A stretch of 64,000 nucleotides of DNA from an uncultured Eubacteriales bacterium (GTDB lineage: Bacteria; Bacillota; Clostridia; Christensenellales; CAG-138): contig UREK01000002.1 of NCBI GenBank assembly GCA_900546845.1, positions 1-64,000 of the forward strand, in the 5' to 3' direction. The notes beneath the pieces are model-generated. The model was not told where the DNA came from. It did not search any database and saw nothing but the letters and a program-made list of their open reading frames with translations. Position numbers and translations under genes: made by a program. Below are positions 50,126-59,247 of the stretch, piece by piece (positions within the stretch are counted from its first letter, which is position 1; each line of letters opens with the position of its first letter).

Positions 50126-51778
50126 CTAAATCATCTGGAAATATCTCAATGCTTCCGCAATCGCCTTTTCCTTCTCCGGCGGACACTGCGGCACTTTTGC
50201 ATCTTCCTTCTTTGACAGGTTATAATTTTGTCCCACATTCAGCCCACACTTCCGCTTGACCTGGGAGATATACAGAGAAGATACCTTCAAGCCTGTATGC
50301 TCCAGCACATACGCCTTGATCTGCTCATAGGTCGCTCTCTTCTGGAACCCGGACATATCCATGTCCTCCAGAGAGAACTCCACACGCACTTTCTTCGAGT
50401 CGATTTCTCCCTTGGAAAGCAAGACAACCGTCTCCACATGTGAAGTCTGTGGAAACATATCCACCGGCTGTGCGGATATGAGATGGAATCCACCGTCCGC
50501 AAGGATGCGCGCATCGCGTGCGAGCGTCGCCGGATTGCAGGAAACGTAGACAATCCGTTCTGCACCGCACGCAAGCAGCGCATCGAGTACAGGACGTTCG
50601 CAGCCCTTGCGCGGCGGGTCGAGCACCACTGCGTCCGGCCGGAGGCCAGCGCGCACAAGCTGCGGGAGAATTTCTTCCGCGTTTCCGCAGTGAAATTTAA
50701 CGTTATCGATGCCGTTCCCTCTCGCGTTTTGAATTGCATCCTCTACCGCTTCCGGTACAGATTCGATCCCATCCACATGCCCGGCGTGCTGCGCGAGCAA
50801 AAGAGAAATCGTCCCGATACCACAATAAACGTCCGCTATGCGCTCTCCCCCGCCGGGATTGAGTGCGTCGAGCGCCGCACGATAGAGTTTCTCCGTCTGC
50901 TGCGGGTTTACCTGCAGGAAAGAGGCCGCGCTCACGGAAAAACGCAGCCCACAAATGGAATCCGCAATCCGCGACTTTCCCCAGATGGTTTTAAACTGTG
51001 CACCAAGGATTACGTTGGTATCCTTGTCATTTTGATTATGAACGATGCTGACAATGCCGGGAACGCGCTCGCGCAGGCGCTCGATCAGCGCCTCCTGCTG
51101 CAAAAGCTTCCCGTTGGTGACAACGACGGCCATCACCTCGCCTGTTACCTCAGATACGCGCGCCATAACATGCCGCAGCGCACCGGTATGCGTCGTTTCA
51201 TCATATGCAGGGATGCCGTACTCGTTGGCCCATCCGCATACCGTTTCCGCTACCAGAAGCGTCTCATCTTTCTGAATGGCACAATCCGAAAGTGGGATGA
51301 GCCTGTGGCTGCGCGGCGCAAAGAAACCGAACGCAGCGCGTCCATCCACATTGGCAAACGGGAAACTTCCCTTGTTCCGGTAAGAATACGGTGCATTCAT
51401 CCCAAGCACCGGGAGGACATTTGGCTCCCGGAATCCGCCGAGGCGTGTAAGCGTGGACGCAACCAGATCCCGCTTATAGGAAAGCTGCTCCGAATAGGAG
51501 AGGTGCATCAGTATGCATCCGCCACAGCGGCCAAAGTGCGGGCAAGGAGGCTCCACGCGGCTTGGGCTATTCTTTGAGATAGAAACGAGCTTTCCGACCG
51601 CATAGCTGGACGTTGCCTTGATAATACGCGTTTGCACTGTTTCGCCAGGGAGTGCGAAGGGGACGAATACTGCGTAGCCTTTATACCGGCCAATGCCCTG
51701 CCCTTCCGCTCCCAGCGTATCAATCGTGAGTTCCAGCGTATCGTTGCGCCCGAGCGGTGGTTTCTTCTGTTTCAGCAT
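50126..51778 (-). CDS. rlmD: 23S rRNA (uracil-5-)-methyltransferase RlmD/RumA-like with C-terminal extension
   Basis: 550 residues against ~450 for usual RlmD-type enzymes. An N-terminal TRAM domain (TIDTLGAEGQGIGRYKGYAVFVPFALPGE) is followed by a Cys cluster near residue 79 (PCPHFGRCGGC) for a 4Fe-4S cluster. The methyltransferase core has DVYCGIGTISLLLA (motif I), VLDPPRKGCERPVLD and the catalytic Cys in YVSCNPATLARD near residue 415. The last ~95 residues (VRVEFSLEDMDMSGFQKRATYEQIKAY...) are an added helical domain. Modifies a specific U in 23S rRNA or tRNA. Minus strand, directly next to the restriction island. Confidence 0.92.
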   Translation of the reverse strand: MLKQKKPPLGRNDTLELTIDTLGAEGQGIGRYKGYAVFVPFALPGETVQTRIIKATSSYAVGKLVSISKNSPSRVEPPCPHFGRCGGCILMHLSYSEQLSYKRDLVASTLTRLGGFREPNVLPVLGMNAPYSYRNKGSFPFANVDGRAAFGFFAPRSHRLIPLSDCAIQKDETLLVAETVCGWANEYGIPAYDETTHTGALRHVMARVSEVTGEVMAVVVTNGKLLQQEALIERLRERVPGIVSIVHNQNDKDTNVILGAQFKTIWGKSRIADSICGLRFSVSAASFLQVNPQQTEKLYRAALDALNPGGGERIADVYCGIGTISLLLAQHAGHVDGIESVPEAVEDAIQNARGNGIDNVKFHCGNAEEILPQLVRAGLRPDAVVLDPPRKGCERPVLDALLACGAERIVYVSCNPATLARDARILADGGFHLISAQPVDMFPQTSHVETVVLLSKGEIDSKKVRVEFSLEDMDMSGFQKRATYEQIKAYVLEHTGLKVSSLYISQVKRKCGLNVGQNYNLSKKEDAKVPQCPPEKEKAIAEALRYFQMI

Positions 51779-51796
51779 CTTTGTTTTCTCCTGTGC

Positions 51797-51822
51797 AGCA
51801 AAACGCGGCTTGCGCCGCGTTT
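51797..51822 (-). terminator. Terminator after pfkA
   Basis: AAACGCGGC pairs with GCCGCGTTT around a GCAA loop on the minus strand and ends in TTTTG, about 25 bp after the pfkA stop. Confidence 0.75.
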
Positions 51823-51846
51823 CAGCATAATGTTTTTACGGCCATT

Positions 51847-52809
51847 TTAAAATTTAGCGAGCACGGAATTGAAACGGTAGAGCTTCTCGTCAAAGTTATC
51901 CGGCCGCGCAATGGCCTCATCCAGCGACACGTCTACAATGTGGTTGTCGTGAATGCCAACGGCGCGCCCGCCAATATCCGCGTCCAACAATTCCACAGCG
52001 CGCTGGCCGAGCCGCGCAGCCAGTACGCGGTCAAACGCCGTCGGATTTCCACCCCGCTGGATATATCCAGGCACGATTGCCTTGATCTCAATGTCGGAAT
52101 GCTCACGCACATAGCTTGCGAAATCCTCTGCCCGGCCTGCGCCCTCCGCGATGATCACGATGCTTGTGAGCTTGCCTTTGAGCTTGTTCGTCATAAGCTG
52201 GCGCGTCGCTTCCTCCCAAGAAAGTTCGCATTCCGGAACGAGGATAATATCCGCGGCGCCGGCTACGCCGGCCCACAACGCGATGTCGCCGCAGCTGCGC
52301 CCCATGACTTCAATCACGCCCACGCGGTCATGTGCGCGCATGGTGTCGCGGATCTTGTAGATCTCGCTTGTGATCGTGTTCACAGCCGTGTCAAAGCCGA
52401 TCGTAAAGTCAGTATAGCCAAGATCGTTGTCGATAGTGCCGGGAATGCCGATAGTCTTTATGCCGCTGTCGGCAAGCATCTTCGCGCCGCGATAGCTCCC
52501 GTCTCCCCCGATGACGATGAGGCCTTCGATGTCAAACGCATGCAGCATGTCCATCGCCTTCTGAAAGCCCTCCGGCGTGCGGAACTCCTCGCTGCGCGCC
52601 GTGCGCAGCACCGTGCCGCCCTTGTGCATAACGTTTGCAACGTCATCATGCGTCAGCTGACGCACCATGCCCGCAATGAGGCCCTTGTAGCCATGGTAGA
52701 TGCCCATAACGTTAATCCCCCGGCTCTCGCCTTCCTTGAGTACGGCGCGGATCGCAGCGTTCATGCCGGGCGTATCCCCTCCGCTTGTCAAAACACCAAT
52801 ACACTTCAT
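51847..52809 (-). CDS. pfkA: ATP-dependent 6-phosphofructokinase
   Basis: 320 residues, standard bacterial PfkA. Phosphorylates fructose-6-phosphate, the committed step of glycolysis; homotetramer regulated by ADP and PEP. LTSGGDTPGMNAAIRA at residues 7-22 and IGGDGSYRGA near 100 bind ATP; GIPGTIDNDLGYTD near 125 contains the catalytic Asp; MGRSCGDIALWAG and PECE are substrate-binding. Gly at 104 of GGDGS is the ATP-type residue. Follows dnaE by ~160 bp, a common Gram-positive order, with its own terminator. Confidence 0.96.
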   Translation of the reverse strand: MKCIGVLTSGGDTPGMNAAIRAVLKEGESRGINVMGIYHGYKGLIAGMVRQLTHDDVANVMHKGGTVLRTARSEEFRTPEGFQKAMDMLHAFDIEGLIVIGGDGSYRGAKMLADSGIKTIGIPGTIDNDLGYTDFTIGFDTAVNTITSEIYKIRDTMRAHDRVGVIEVMGRSCGDIALWAGVAGAADIILVPECELSWEEATRQLMTNKLKGKLTSIVIIAEGAGRAEDFASYVREHSDIEIKAIVPGYIQRGGNPTAFDRVLAARLGQRAVELLDADIGGRAVGIHDNHIVDVSLDEAIARPDNFDEKLYRFNSVLAKF

Positions 52810-52970
52810 AAAAAATTAACTCCTTTCGGAAATTCGAAAACGACTCCTTACCCACGGTTGGCAAAGGACAGCATCGCGCAGGCACACAGGCAGCGCAATC
52901 TTTTATTTCCCTCCTCTGCCACGATATATTATATCACATGCGCGAAATTAGTCAAAAGATTATCATATCC

Positions 52971-55900
52971 TTATTGCTGTTTTACGTTATCCTTTCCCAG
53001 AAGCTCGGAGAGGATGTCCCGCAGCGCGCTTGTCTCATTGACATACATTTCCTTTGGTACAAGCTGCGTTTTCTTCGTGTGGGGGTTATGCAGCACGACG
53101 GGGATGTTTCCTGGATAGCGCCGCAGAAGCGTAAATACGCGCCCGCTGAGCGATTCATCCGCTGTGTCAAAGCGCAAATACAGTTTGCCCGCAGCCGGGC
53201 GCAACGCGAGCGGAGTCACTTCGTCCACAAGCACCATGTTGTCCTGCTCCTCGCGCATGTTTAGCCGTCCGGAAACGCATATTTTGCTGTCCTCCGTAAG
53301 GAGGCTCCCAAAGCGCGTGAACACCGAAGGAAACGCAAGCAGCTCGATGGAGCCAGAAAGATCTTCGAGCGTACAATAAGCCATTACGCCGTTGCCGTTT
53401 TTCGTCATCTTGCGCTGCACGTGCGTAATGATGCCGCCAAGGCGCACGCGGCTTCCGTCCTTTAAAGCGCCGCTTTCGTCCGCGGCGGAAAGTTCCGCGA
53501 CGTTGTCTGGCATCTTTTTAAGCGTTTCTGCGTATTCTTCCAGCGGATGGCCGCTCAGGTAAATGCCAAGCGCTTCCCGCTCCAGCGAAAGGAGCGTTTG
53601 CTGGTCAAACTCGCGGGCGTTGGGCATGGCCGTCATGTTTGCCTTGATTTCCGCGCCGCCGCCGAAATCGAACAGGGAGAGCTGGCCGGTCTCCGCCTGC
53701 TTGCGCTCGTTCGCCGCGGCGTTGAGCGCGCGCTCATATACAAGCAGGAGCTGATTGCGGTTTGCCCCCATTCCGTCAAAGCAGCCGACCTTGATCATTG
53801 CCTCCAGCATGCGCTTGTTGACGCCCGGCGCGCGCCTTACAAAGTCGTCAAAATCCCGGAAGGGGCCATGTGCATCGCGCTCCGCGATGAGGTCGCGCAT
53901 TGCGCTCTCCCCGACGTTCTTGATTGCGGCAAGGCCAAAGCGGATGGCCGTCCCTTCCACGCTGAATTTGGCGACGCTTTTGTTCACGTGTGGCGGCAAA
54001 ACTGGGATTTTCATTTTCTTTGCTGCGCCGATATATTCTGCCATTTTATCGATGCTCCCCAAGAAGCTGTTGATAATCGCCGTCATAAATTCGACAGGAT
54101 AATACAGCTTCAAATATGCTGTCCGGTAAGCAACGACGGCATAGCAGGCCGCATGCGGCTTGTTGAATGCGTAGGATGCAAAGTCAACCATTTCATCGAA
54201 GATCTTGTTTGCGATTTCTGCGGGCACGCCGTTGCGCACCGCGCCCGGCACCTGAACGACGCCGTCCTCCACGATGCCGTTGACGAAGTTCGCCCGCTCT
54301 TTCAGCATCACGTCATGCTTTTTCTTGGCCATCGCACGGCGAACGAGGTCGCTTCTGCCCATGGAATACCCGGCGATATCGCGCACAATGCGCATCACCT
54401 GCTCCTGGTACACCATGCAACCATACGTCGCCTGTAATGCAGGCCGTAGCTTTTCATGCAGATACCGCACGTTATCCGGGTCGTTCTTGCCCGCGAGATA
54501 TTTGGGGATCTGATCCATCGGGCCGGGGCGGAACAGGGAAATGCCCGCAATGACGTCTTCAAGGTTGCCCGGTTTTAACTGCAGCATGAACTGCCGCATG
54601 CCTGCGGATTCCAGCTGGAACACGCCGTCCGTATCTGCGGCAGAAATCATTTCATATACCTTCGGATCATCATATTCCAACTTGCTTAGATCGGGCACTT
54701 CCTTCCCCTGCTGCCGGATGAACGCAAGCGTATCGCGGATGACGGTCAGCGTGCGCAGACCAAGAAAGTCCATTTTCAAAAGCCCCAGTTCCTCGATCGT
54801 ATCCTTCGGGAACTGCGTGGTGATAGCCTCGTCGTTGCGCTGCAGGGGCACATATTCTGTGATCGGTTTCGCGCTGATCACAACGCCCGCTGCATGCGTG
54901 GAAGCATGGCGCGGCAGGCCTTCCAGCTTTAGGGAAAGGTCGATGAGCTTCTTTACGGTCTCATTCGTGTCATAAAGCGTTTTTAGCTCGGAGGAAACCT
55001 CTAACGCACGGCTCAGCGTGATGCCGAGCGTTTTCGGGATGAGCTTGCTGATCTTTTCCACCTCGCCAAGGGGCATATGCAGCGCACGGCCAACGTCCTT
55101 CACCGCAGCCTTTGCCGCCATGGAGCCGAAGGTAATGATCTGCGCGACGTTGTCCTTTCCATATTTAGCGACGACATAGTCTATGACCTCCTGCCTACGC
55201 TCGATGCAGAAGTCGATGTCGAAATCCGGCATGGAAACACGCTCCGGATTCAGGAAACGCTCGAACGGCAGGTCATATTTGAGCGGGTCAACGTCGGTAA
55301 TGTCCAACGAATACGCGACGAGGCTCGCCGCGCCGCTGCCGCGCCCCGGGCCAACAAAGATGCCGTTCCTATGCGCGTAATATACAAAATCCCATACGAT
55401 AAGGAAATAATCCACAAAGCCCATGCGCTCGATGATGGAAAGCTCCAGCGCAAGGCGCGCACGCGCCTCTTCATCCGCTTCGGGCATTTTGCGCCGGAGG
55501 CCCGCTTCGGCAAGCTGGCGCAGATATTCCATGTTGGTTAGCCCGTCCGGCGCGGAAAAACTCGGCAGGTGCCGCTCGCCAAAAGAAAGCTCTAGATTGC
55601 ATTTTCCCGCGATTTCAACGCTTGTATCGAGCGATTCGCGGTAATTGTAAAGCGCCTGTTCCATCTCGGCTGCATCCTTGAGATAAAACTCATCCGCCGA
55701 CATGCGCATGCGGTTTTCATCGTCCACAAACTTCCCGGTCTGAATGCAGAGCAGAACGTCCTGCGCTTCAGCGTCGGAACGCTCCACATAATGTATATCG
55801 TTCGTGGCGACGGTCTTGATGCCGAGCTCCTTCGCAAGCGCGTCCAGACGGGGCAGAACCTCAAGCTGCTCCGGAATGCCATGGTTTTGCAGTTCAATGT

Positions 55901-56405
55901 AAAAATCTTCCCCGAACATGCCGCGCAGGCGCATGGCAAGCGCGCGCGCTTTTTCCGTCTGCCCGTTGAGCAGGGCCTGCGGGATGTCGCCTGCAAGGCA
56001 CGCGGAAAGGCAGACCAGCCCCTCTGCGTGCTGCTCAAGCAGGTCGTAGTCGATGCGGGGCTTATAATAAAACCCGTCCACAAAGGCGCTTGAGGAGAGT
56101 TTAATCAGGTTCTTATATCCGGTTTCATTTTTTGAAAGCAGCACGAGATGCGCGTTGTCGCGTCCCCCTTCCCGCTCTGTGCGGGAATGCGGGGCGACAT
56201 AGGCCTCCATGCCCAAAATCGGCTTGACGCCCTGCTTTTTGCACTCCTTGTAAAAGTCGATCACGCCGTACATTGCGCCGTGATCCGTAATCGCAAGCGC
56301 ATGCATGCCAAGTCCCTTGGCGCGCGCAACAAGCTCCGGGATGCGGGCCGCGCCGTCGAGCAGGCTATATTGCGTGTGCACGTGCAGATGTACAAAATCG
56401 CGCAT
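52971..56405 (-). CDS. dnaE: DNA polymerase III subunit alpha
   Basis: 1144 residues from the ATG at 56403-56405, eight bases after GAAGGGGA (a longer frame starts at 56429 inside whiA). Replicative polymerase: N-terminal PHP domain (VHLHVHTQYSLLDGA...), then the C-family polymerase palm with YVVAKYGKDNVAQIITFG and acidic active-site Asp residues in PDFDIDF, a helix-hairpin-helix region, and a C-terminal OB fold (VRLGGIITHVQRKMTKNG). In organisms with PolC, DnaE primes; this DnaE3-like size (1144) is close to the DnaE1/3 group. Follows whiA with a 20-bp gap. Confidence 0.97.
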   Translation of the reverse strand: MRDFVHLHVHTQYSLLDGAARIPELVARAKGLGMHALAITDHGAMYGVIDFYKECKKQGVKPILGMEAYVAPHSRTEREGGRDNAHLVLLSKNETGYKNLIKLSSSAFVDGFYYKPRIDYDLLEQHAEGLVCLSACLAGDIPQALLNGQTEKARALAMRLRGMFGEDFYIELQNHGIPEQLEVLPRLDALAKELGIKTVATNDIHYVERSDAEAQDVLLCIQTGKFVDDENRMRMSADEFYLKDAAEMEQALYNYRESLDTSVEIAGKCNLELSFGERHLPSFSAPDGLTNMEYLRQLAEAGLRRKMPEADEEARARLALELSIIERMGFVDYFLIVWDFVYYAHRNGIFVGPGRGSGAASLVAYSLDITDVDPLKYDLPFERFLNPERVSMPDFDIDFCIERRQEVIDYVVAKYGKDNVAQIITFGSMAAKAAVKDVGRALHMPLGEVEKISKLIPKTLGITLSRALEVSSELKTLYDTNETVKKLIDLSLKLEGLPRHASTHAAGVVISAKPITEYVPLQRNDEAITTQFPKDTIEELGLLKMDFLGLRTLTVIRDTLAFIRQQGKEVPDLSKLEYDDPKVYEMISAADTDGVFQLESAGMRQFMLQLKPGNLEDVIAGISLFRPGPMDQIPKYLAGKNDPDNVRYLHEKLRPALQATYGCMVYQEQVMRIVRDIAGYSMGRSDLVRRAMAKKKHDVMLKERANFVNGIVEDGVVQVPGAVRNGVPAEIANKIFDEMVDFASYAFNKPHAACYAVVAYRTAYLKLYYPVEFMTAIINSFLGSIDKMAEYIGAAKKMKIPVLPPHVNKSVAKFSVEGTAIRFGLAAIKNVGESAMRDLIAERDAHGPFRDFDDFVRRAPGVNKRMLEAMIKVGCFDGMGANRNQLLLVYERALNAAANERKQAETGQLSLFDFGGGAEIKANMTAMPNAREFDQQTLLSLEREALGIYLSGHPLEEYAETLKKMPDNVAELSAADESGALKDGSRVRLGGIITHVQRKMTKNGNGVMAYCTLEDLSGSIELLAFPSVFTRFGSLLTEDSKICVSGRLNMREEQDNMVLVDEVTPLALRPAAGKLYLRFDTADESLSGRVFTLLRRYPGNIPVVLHNPHTKKTQLVPKEMYVNETSALRDILSELLGKDNVKQQ

Positions 56406-56425
56406 AAATATCCCCTTCGTTTCTC

Positions 56426-57361
56426 TCAATGCAGGCGGATGTCCTCCGCCATAGCGGAAAGTTTGCTTAACCTGTGGTTCATGCCGGATTTTCCAATGCT
56501 AAGCAGTTCCGCAAGTTCCGCAAGCGTGGCCTCCGGGTTGTTGAGCCGCGCTTCTGCCGCCTCGCGCAGCTTCGGCGGCAGGTTCAGCAGACCCATCTCC
56601 CGGTTGATCAGTTCGATGTCGATCAACTGCTGCGCCGCCGCCTGCGCCGCCTTTTGCATGTTGGCGTCCTCGAAATTCGAGCGGCGGTTCAGGTCGTTTG
56701 CAACGTTGCGCAGCACACGCGCGCTTTCAAAGGAAAGCATGCTTTCCATCGCGCCAATATAGGTAAGGAATTCAGAGATACTCTCCCCCTCTTTCATATA
56801 GGCGATGAACGCGGATTTGCGCTTCGCTATTTTTGCATTGAGCGAAAGCGCGTCCATGCGCGCGCAAAGCTCCTGCGCAAAGCGCTCGTGGCGGCAGACG
56901 ATCTCAAGATGATACCCTTTGCTTGGGTCGCTCACGGAGCCAGAACCGAGGAACGCACCGCGCAAAAAGCCCTGTACGCATTCCGGGCCGGCAAAGAGTG
57001 TTTCCGGGACGCGCCCCATCTCCAGCGGCGCTTCCGCATCCCCAGATGGGAGGCAGCCGCTCGCTTCAAGAAGCGCTGCGCACCCTGCACCGCTCAACAT
57101 CACAACCGTATTCTTTGCCTTCAGCCGTTCATGCTCCCGCAGGGAAAGCGACGCTTCCACCGGGTACAGCCTGCACGCAAGCTGTGCAATCATCTGGCCG
57201 ACGTTCTGGTTTTCCGTTACGTATTCGATGCCCATCCCACGTCTGCCAAGCGTAATAGAGCCCGCGGTATGCGTAAGCGCGGCAAGCGCAGCGCGCCGCG
57301 CCGCGTCATCCTTAAAACGCAATGTGGAAAGTTCATCTTTGGTCTTTGATGAAAAGGACAT
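56426..57361 (-). CDS. whiA: DNA-binding protein WhiA
   Basis: 311 residues from the ATG at 57359-57361, after GAGGAGGAA. LAGLIDADG-like fold without nuclease activity (RRAALAALTHTAGSITLG; GAFLGSGSVSDPSKGYHLE) followed by a helix-turn-helix (LAELAELLSIGKSGMNHRLSKL) at residues ~275-300. In Firmicutes WhiA affects cell division and chromosome segregation. Downstream of rapZ by 13 bp. The third member usually between these two genes, yvcK (mgfK), is missing. Confidence 0.96.
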   Translation of the reverse strand: MSFSSKTKDELSTLRFKDDAARRAALAALTHTAGSITLGRRGMGIEYVTENQNVGQMIAQLACRLYPVEASLSLREHERLKAKNTVVMLSGAGCAALLEASGCLPSGDAEAPLEMGRVPETLFAGPECVQGFLRGAFLGSGSVSDPSKGYHLEIVCRHERFAQELCARMDALSLNAKIAKRKSAFIAYMKEGESISEFLTYIGAMESMLSFESARVLRNVANDLNRRSNFEDANMQKAAQAAAQQLIDIELINREMGLLNLPPKLREAAEARLNNPEATLAELAELLSIGKSGMNHRLSKLSAMAEDIRLH

Positions 57362-57374
57362 CGCGCTTCCTCCT

Positions 57375-58250
57375 CTAGTTCCCGAGCCGCGCATTGATGT
57401 CGCCTGCTTCCACCGTCGTATCCCGGTGTGCGAGCTTTACGTCGTATTCCGCAGCCATGCGCCTAGCCATCTGCTCCGCAGCGCATACAGAGCGATGCCG
57501 CCCGCCCGTGCATCCAAACGCGACCAGCAGGCTCCGTTTCCCCTGCTTACAAAAGCTGGGGATGAGCAGCTTCAGCATTTCCTCGGTTTGGTCCAAAAAG
57601 CGTGCAAAAGCGGGGTCTTGGGATATGTAATCTAATACGGGCGCATCCGCGCCGGAAAGCGGCCGCAACGCAGGCTCATAAAACGGGTTCGGCAAAAAAC
57701 GCATGTCAAACACCATGTCCGCCTCAAACGGGACGCCGCGTTTGTAGCCAAAACTTTCAAATGTGAGCCGGAAAGCGGCTGCGGAACCATCCGCAAACAG
57801 CGCACCGAGCTTGGAGGCGAGCTCCAACGGTTTCAAATTCGTCGTATCAATGATCGTATCTGCACGATCCCGGAAGGCGCCGAGCATGTCGCGCTCCGCG
57901 CGGATGCCGTCCCGCACGTCCCTGGAAAGCGGATGACGCCGTCTCGTTTCGTTATACCGGCGCTCCAGGACCTCATCCCTGCATTCCAAGAAGAGGATGC
58001 TGCACTGCATGGGGAGCTTGTCCAGCGTGCGGAGCACCTGTTCCGCGTCTGAACGGAAAACCTGCTCCCGGCTGTCGATCACGACGGCCGCACGCTCGAC
58101 CGGTGGGGCTGCCTTACGGCACAGTTCGATGAAGCCTTCCAGCATTTCGCAGGGGAGGTTGTCCACGCAGAAATAGCCTGCGTCCTCAAAATAGCGCAGG
58201 GCCTGTGTCTTTCCAGCGCCGGAAAGCCCAGTTACGATCAAAAGCTTCAT
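57375..58250 (-). CDS. rapZ: RapZ/YvcJ nucleotide-binding protein
   Basis: 291 residues. N-terminal P-loop GLSGAGKTQALRYFED at 8-22 with Walker B (CSILFLECRDEVLERRYNETRRRHPL). The C-terminal domain has VAFGCTGGRHRSVC near residue 240 and the ending AHRDTTV. In Escherichia coli RapZ directs decay of GlmZ RNA; in Bacillus the paralogue YvcJ affects competence. The Firmicute gene name here is by family only. The start overlaps the murB stop by four bases, so the two are coupled. Confidence 0.95.
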   Translation of the reverse strand: MKLLIVTGLSGAGKTQALRYFEDAGYFCVDNLPCEMLEGFIELCRKAAPPVERAAVVIDSREQVFRSDAEQVLRTLDKLPMQCSILFLECRDEVLERRYNETRRRHPLSRDVRDGIRAERDMLGAFRDRADTIIDTTNLKPLELASKLGALFADGSAAAFRLTFESFGYKRGVPFEADMVFDMRFLPNPFYEPALRPLSGADAPVLDYISQDPAFARFLDQTEEMLKLLIPSFCKQGKRSLLVAFGCTGGRHRSVCAAEQMARRMAAEYDVKLAHRDTTVEAGDINARLGN

Positions 58251-59191
58251 GTTGTTCCTCCTTCAGGTTGCACATCCGGTGTAGAAAAGCTGCCAAGCAG
58301 GCGAACCTCGGGCTCCAGCCAAATGCCGCTTTGCGCGTATACAGTTTCCTGTACCTGGCGCATGAGCGCATAAACATCCGCAGAAGTCGCCCTGCCCACG
58401 TTGATGAGGAACCCCGCATGCAGCAGACTCACCTCCGCCCCTCCGATGCGCGCGCCCTTGAGCCCGGCCTTCTCGATCAGCGCACCAGCGAAACCGCCCT
58501 CTGGCCGCTTGAACGTGCTGCCTGCGCTTGGATAGGCCAGCGGCTGCTTCGCACGCCGTTTGCAAGCATATTCCGCCATGCGGGCTTTCGCGCTGCCGTC
58601 ATCCGGCACAAGCGCAAACGATGCAGATAATACGATGCGCTCAGGCGCGCGGAACGCGCTATAACGATATGCAAAGTCTCCTGCCTGCGGTACAACTTCC
58701 CGGATCTCGCCGGATACCGTATCCAGATAAGTTATGGTTTTCAACACACCTGCAATCTCGCCGCCGTATGCGCCCGCATTCATCGCCACTGCGCCGCCGA
58801 CGCTTCCCGGAATTCCAGCCGCCCATTCCAGCCCCATAAAGCCCCGCTCCACAGCCCGTTTGGAAAGCACGGAGAGCGGCGCCCCGGCTTCCGCATAAAA
58901 GTTCCCGCCTTCATTGCGGATTGAGCCCATCGCTTCACCAATGCGGAATACGGATGCTTCCAGCCCATCATCCGAAACGAGCAGATTCGTTCCGTTCCCG
59001 ATTATCTCGAAAGGAACACCGCATTCTTTCGCGGCGATGAGTGCATCCCGCAGCGCTTCCGCGCTTCGTGGTTCGGCAAGGATGCGCGCGCATCCTCCTG
59101 TGCGGAACGAAGTATATTGTGCCATCGGCACATCCTGCCGTACCAAGCAGCCTTTCAGGCGCCCGCACAGCGCGTCAAACTGATTTGGCAT
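58247..59191 (-). CDS. murB: UDP-N-acetylenolpyruvoylglucosamine reductase
   Basis: 314 residues, type IIb MurB, FAD-dependent. Second step of UDP-MurNAc formation. FAD-binding GNGTNLLVSDDGLEASVFR, WAAGIPGSVGGAVAMNAGAYGGEIA near residue 125 and the catalytic Ser in YPSAGSTFKRPEG with Glu near the C-terminus (YAQSGIWLEPEVRLLG). The ATG at 59189-59191 follows GGAGG by five bases; upstream in-frame ATGs have no ribosome site. Starts the murB-rapZ-whiA-dnaE run. Confidence 0.96.
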   Translation of the reverse strand: MPNQFDALCGRLKGCLVRQDVPMAQYTSFRTGGCARILAEPRSAEALRDALIAAKECGVPFEIIGNGTNLLVSDDGLEASVFRIGEAMGSIRNEGGNFYAEAGAPLSVLSKRAVERGFMGLEWAAGIPGSVGGAVAMNAGAYGGEIAGVLKTITYLDTVSGEIREVVPQAGDFAYRYSAFRAPERIVLSASFALVPDDGSAKARMAEYACKRRAKQPLAYPSAGSTFKRPEGGFAGALIEKAGLKGARIGGAEVSLLHAGFLINVGRATSADVYALMRQVQETVYAQSGIWLEPEVRLLGSFSTPDVQPEGGTT

Positions 59192-59247
59192 CTTATCCTC
59201 CATGCTATGCCGCAGCCCATTGCGCAGCACGCGCTTTCCTTTTCATT

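Noticed and set aside
51757..53118. 453-codon plus-strand frame over pfkA
   Set aside because: PfkA motifs are unbroken on the minus strand; no ribosome site or family features here.
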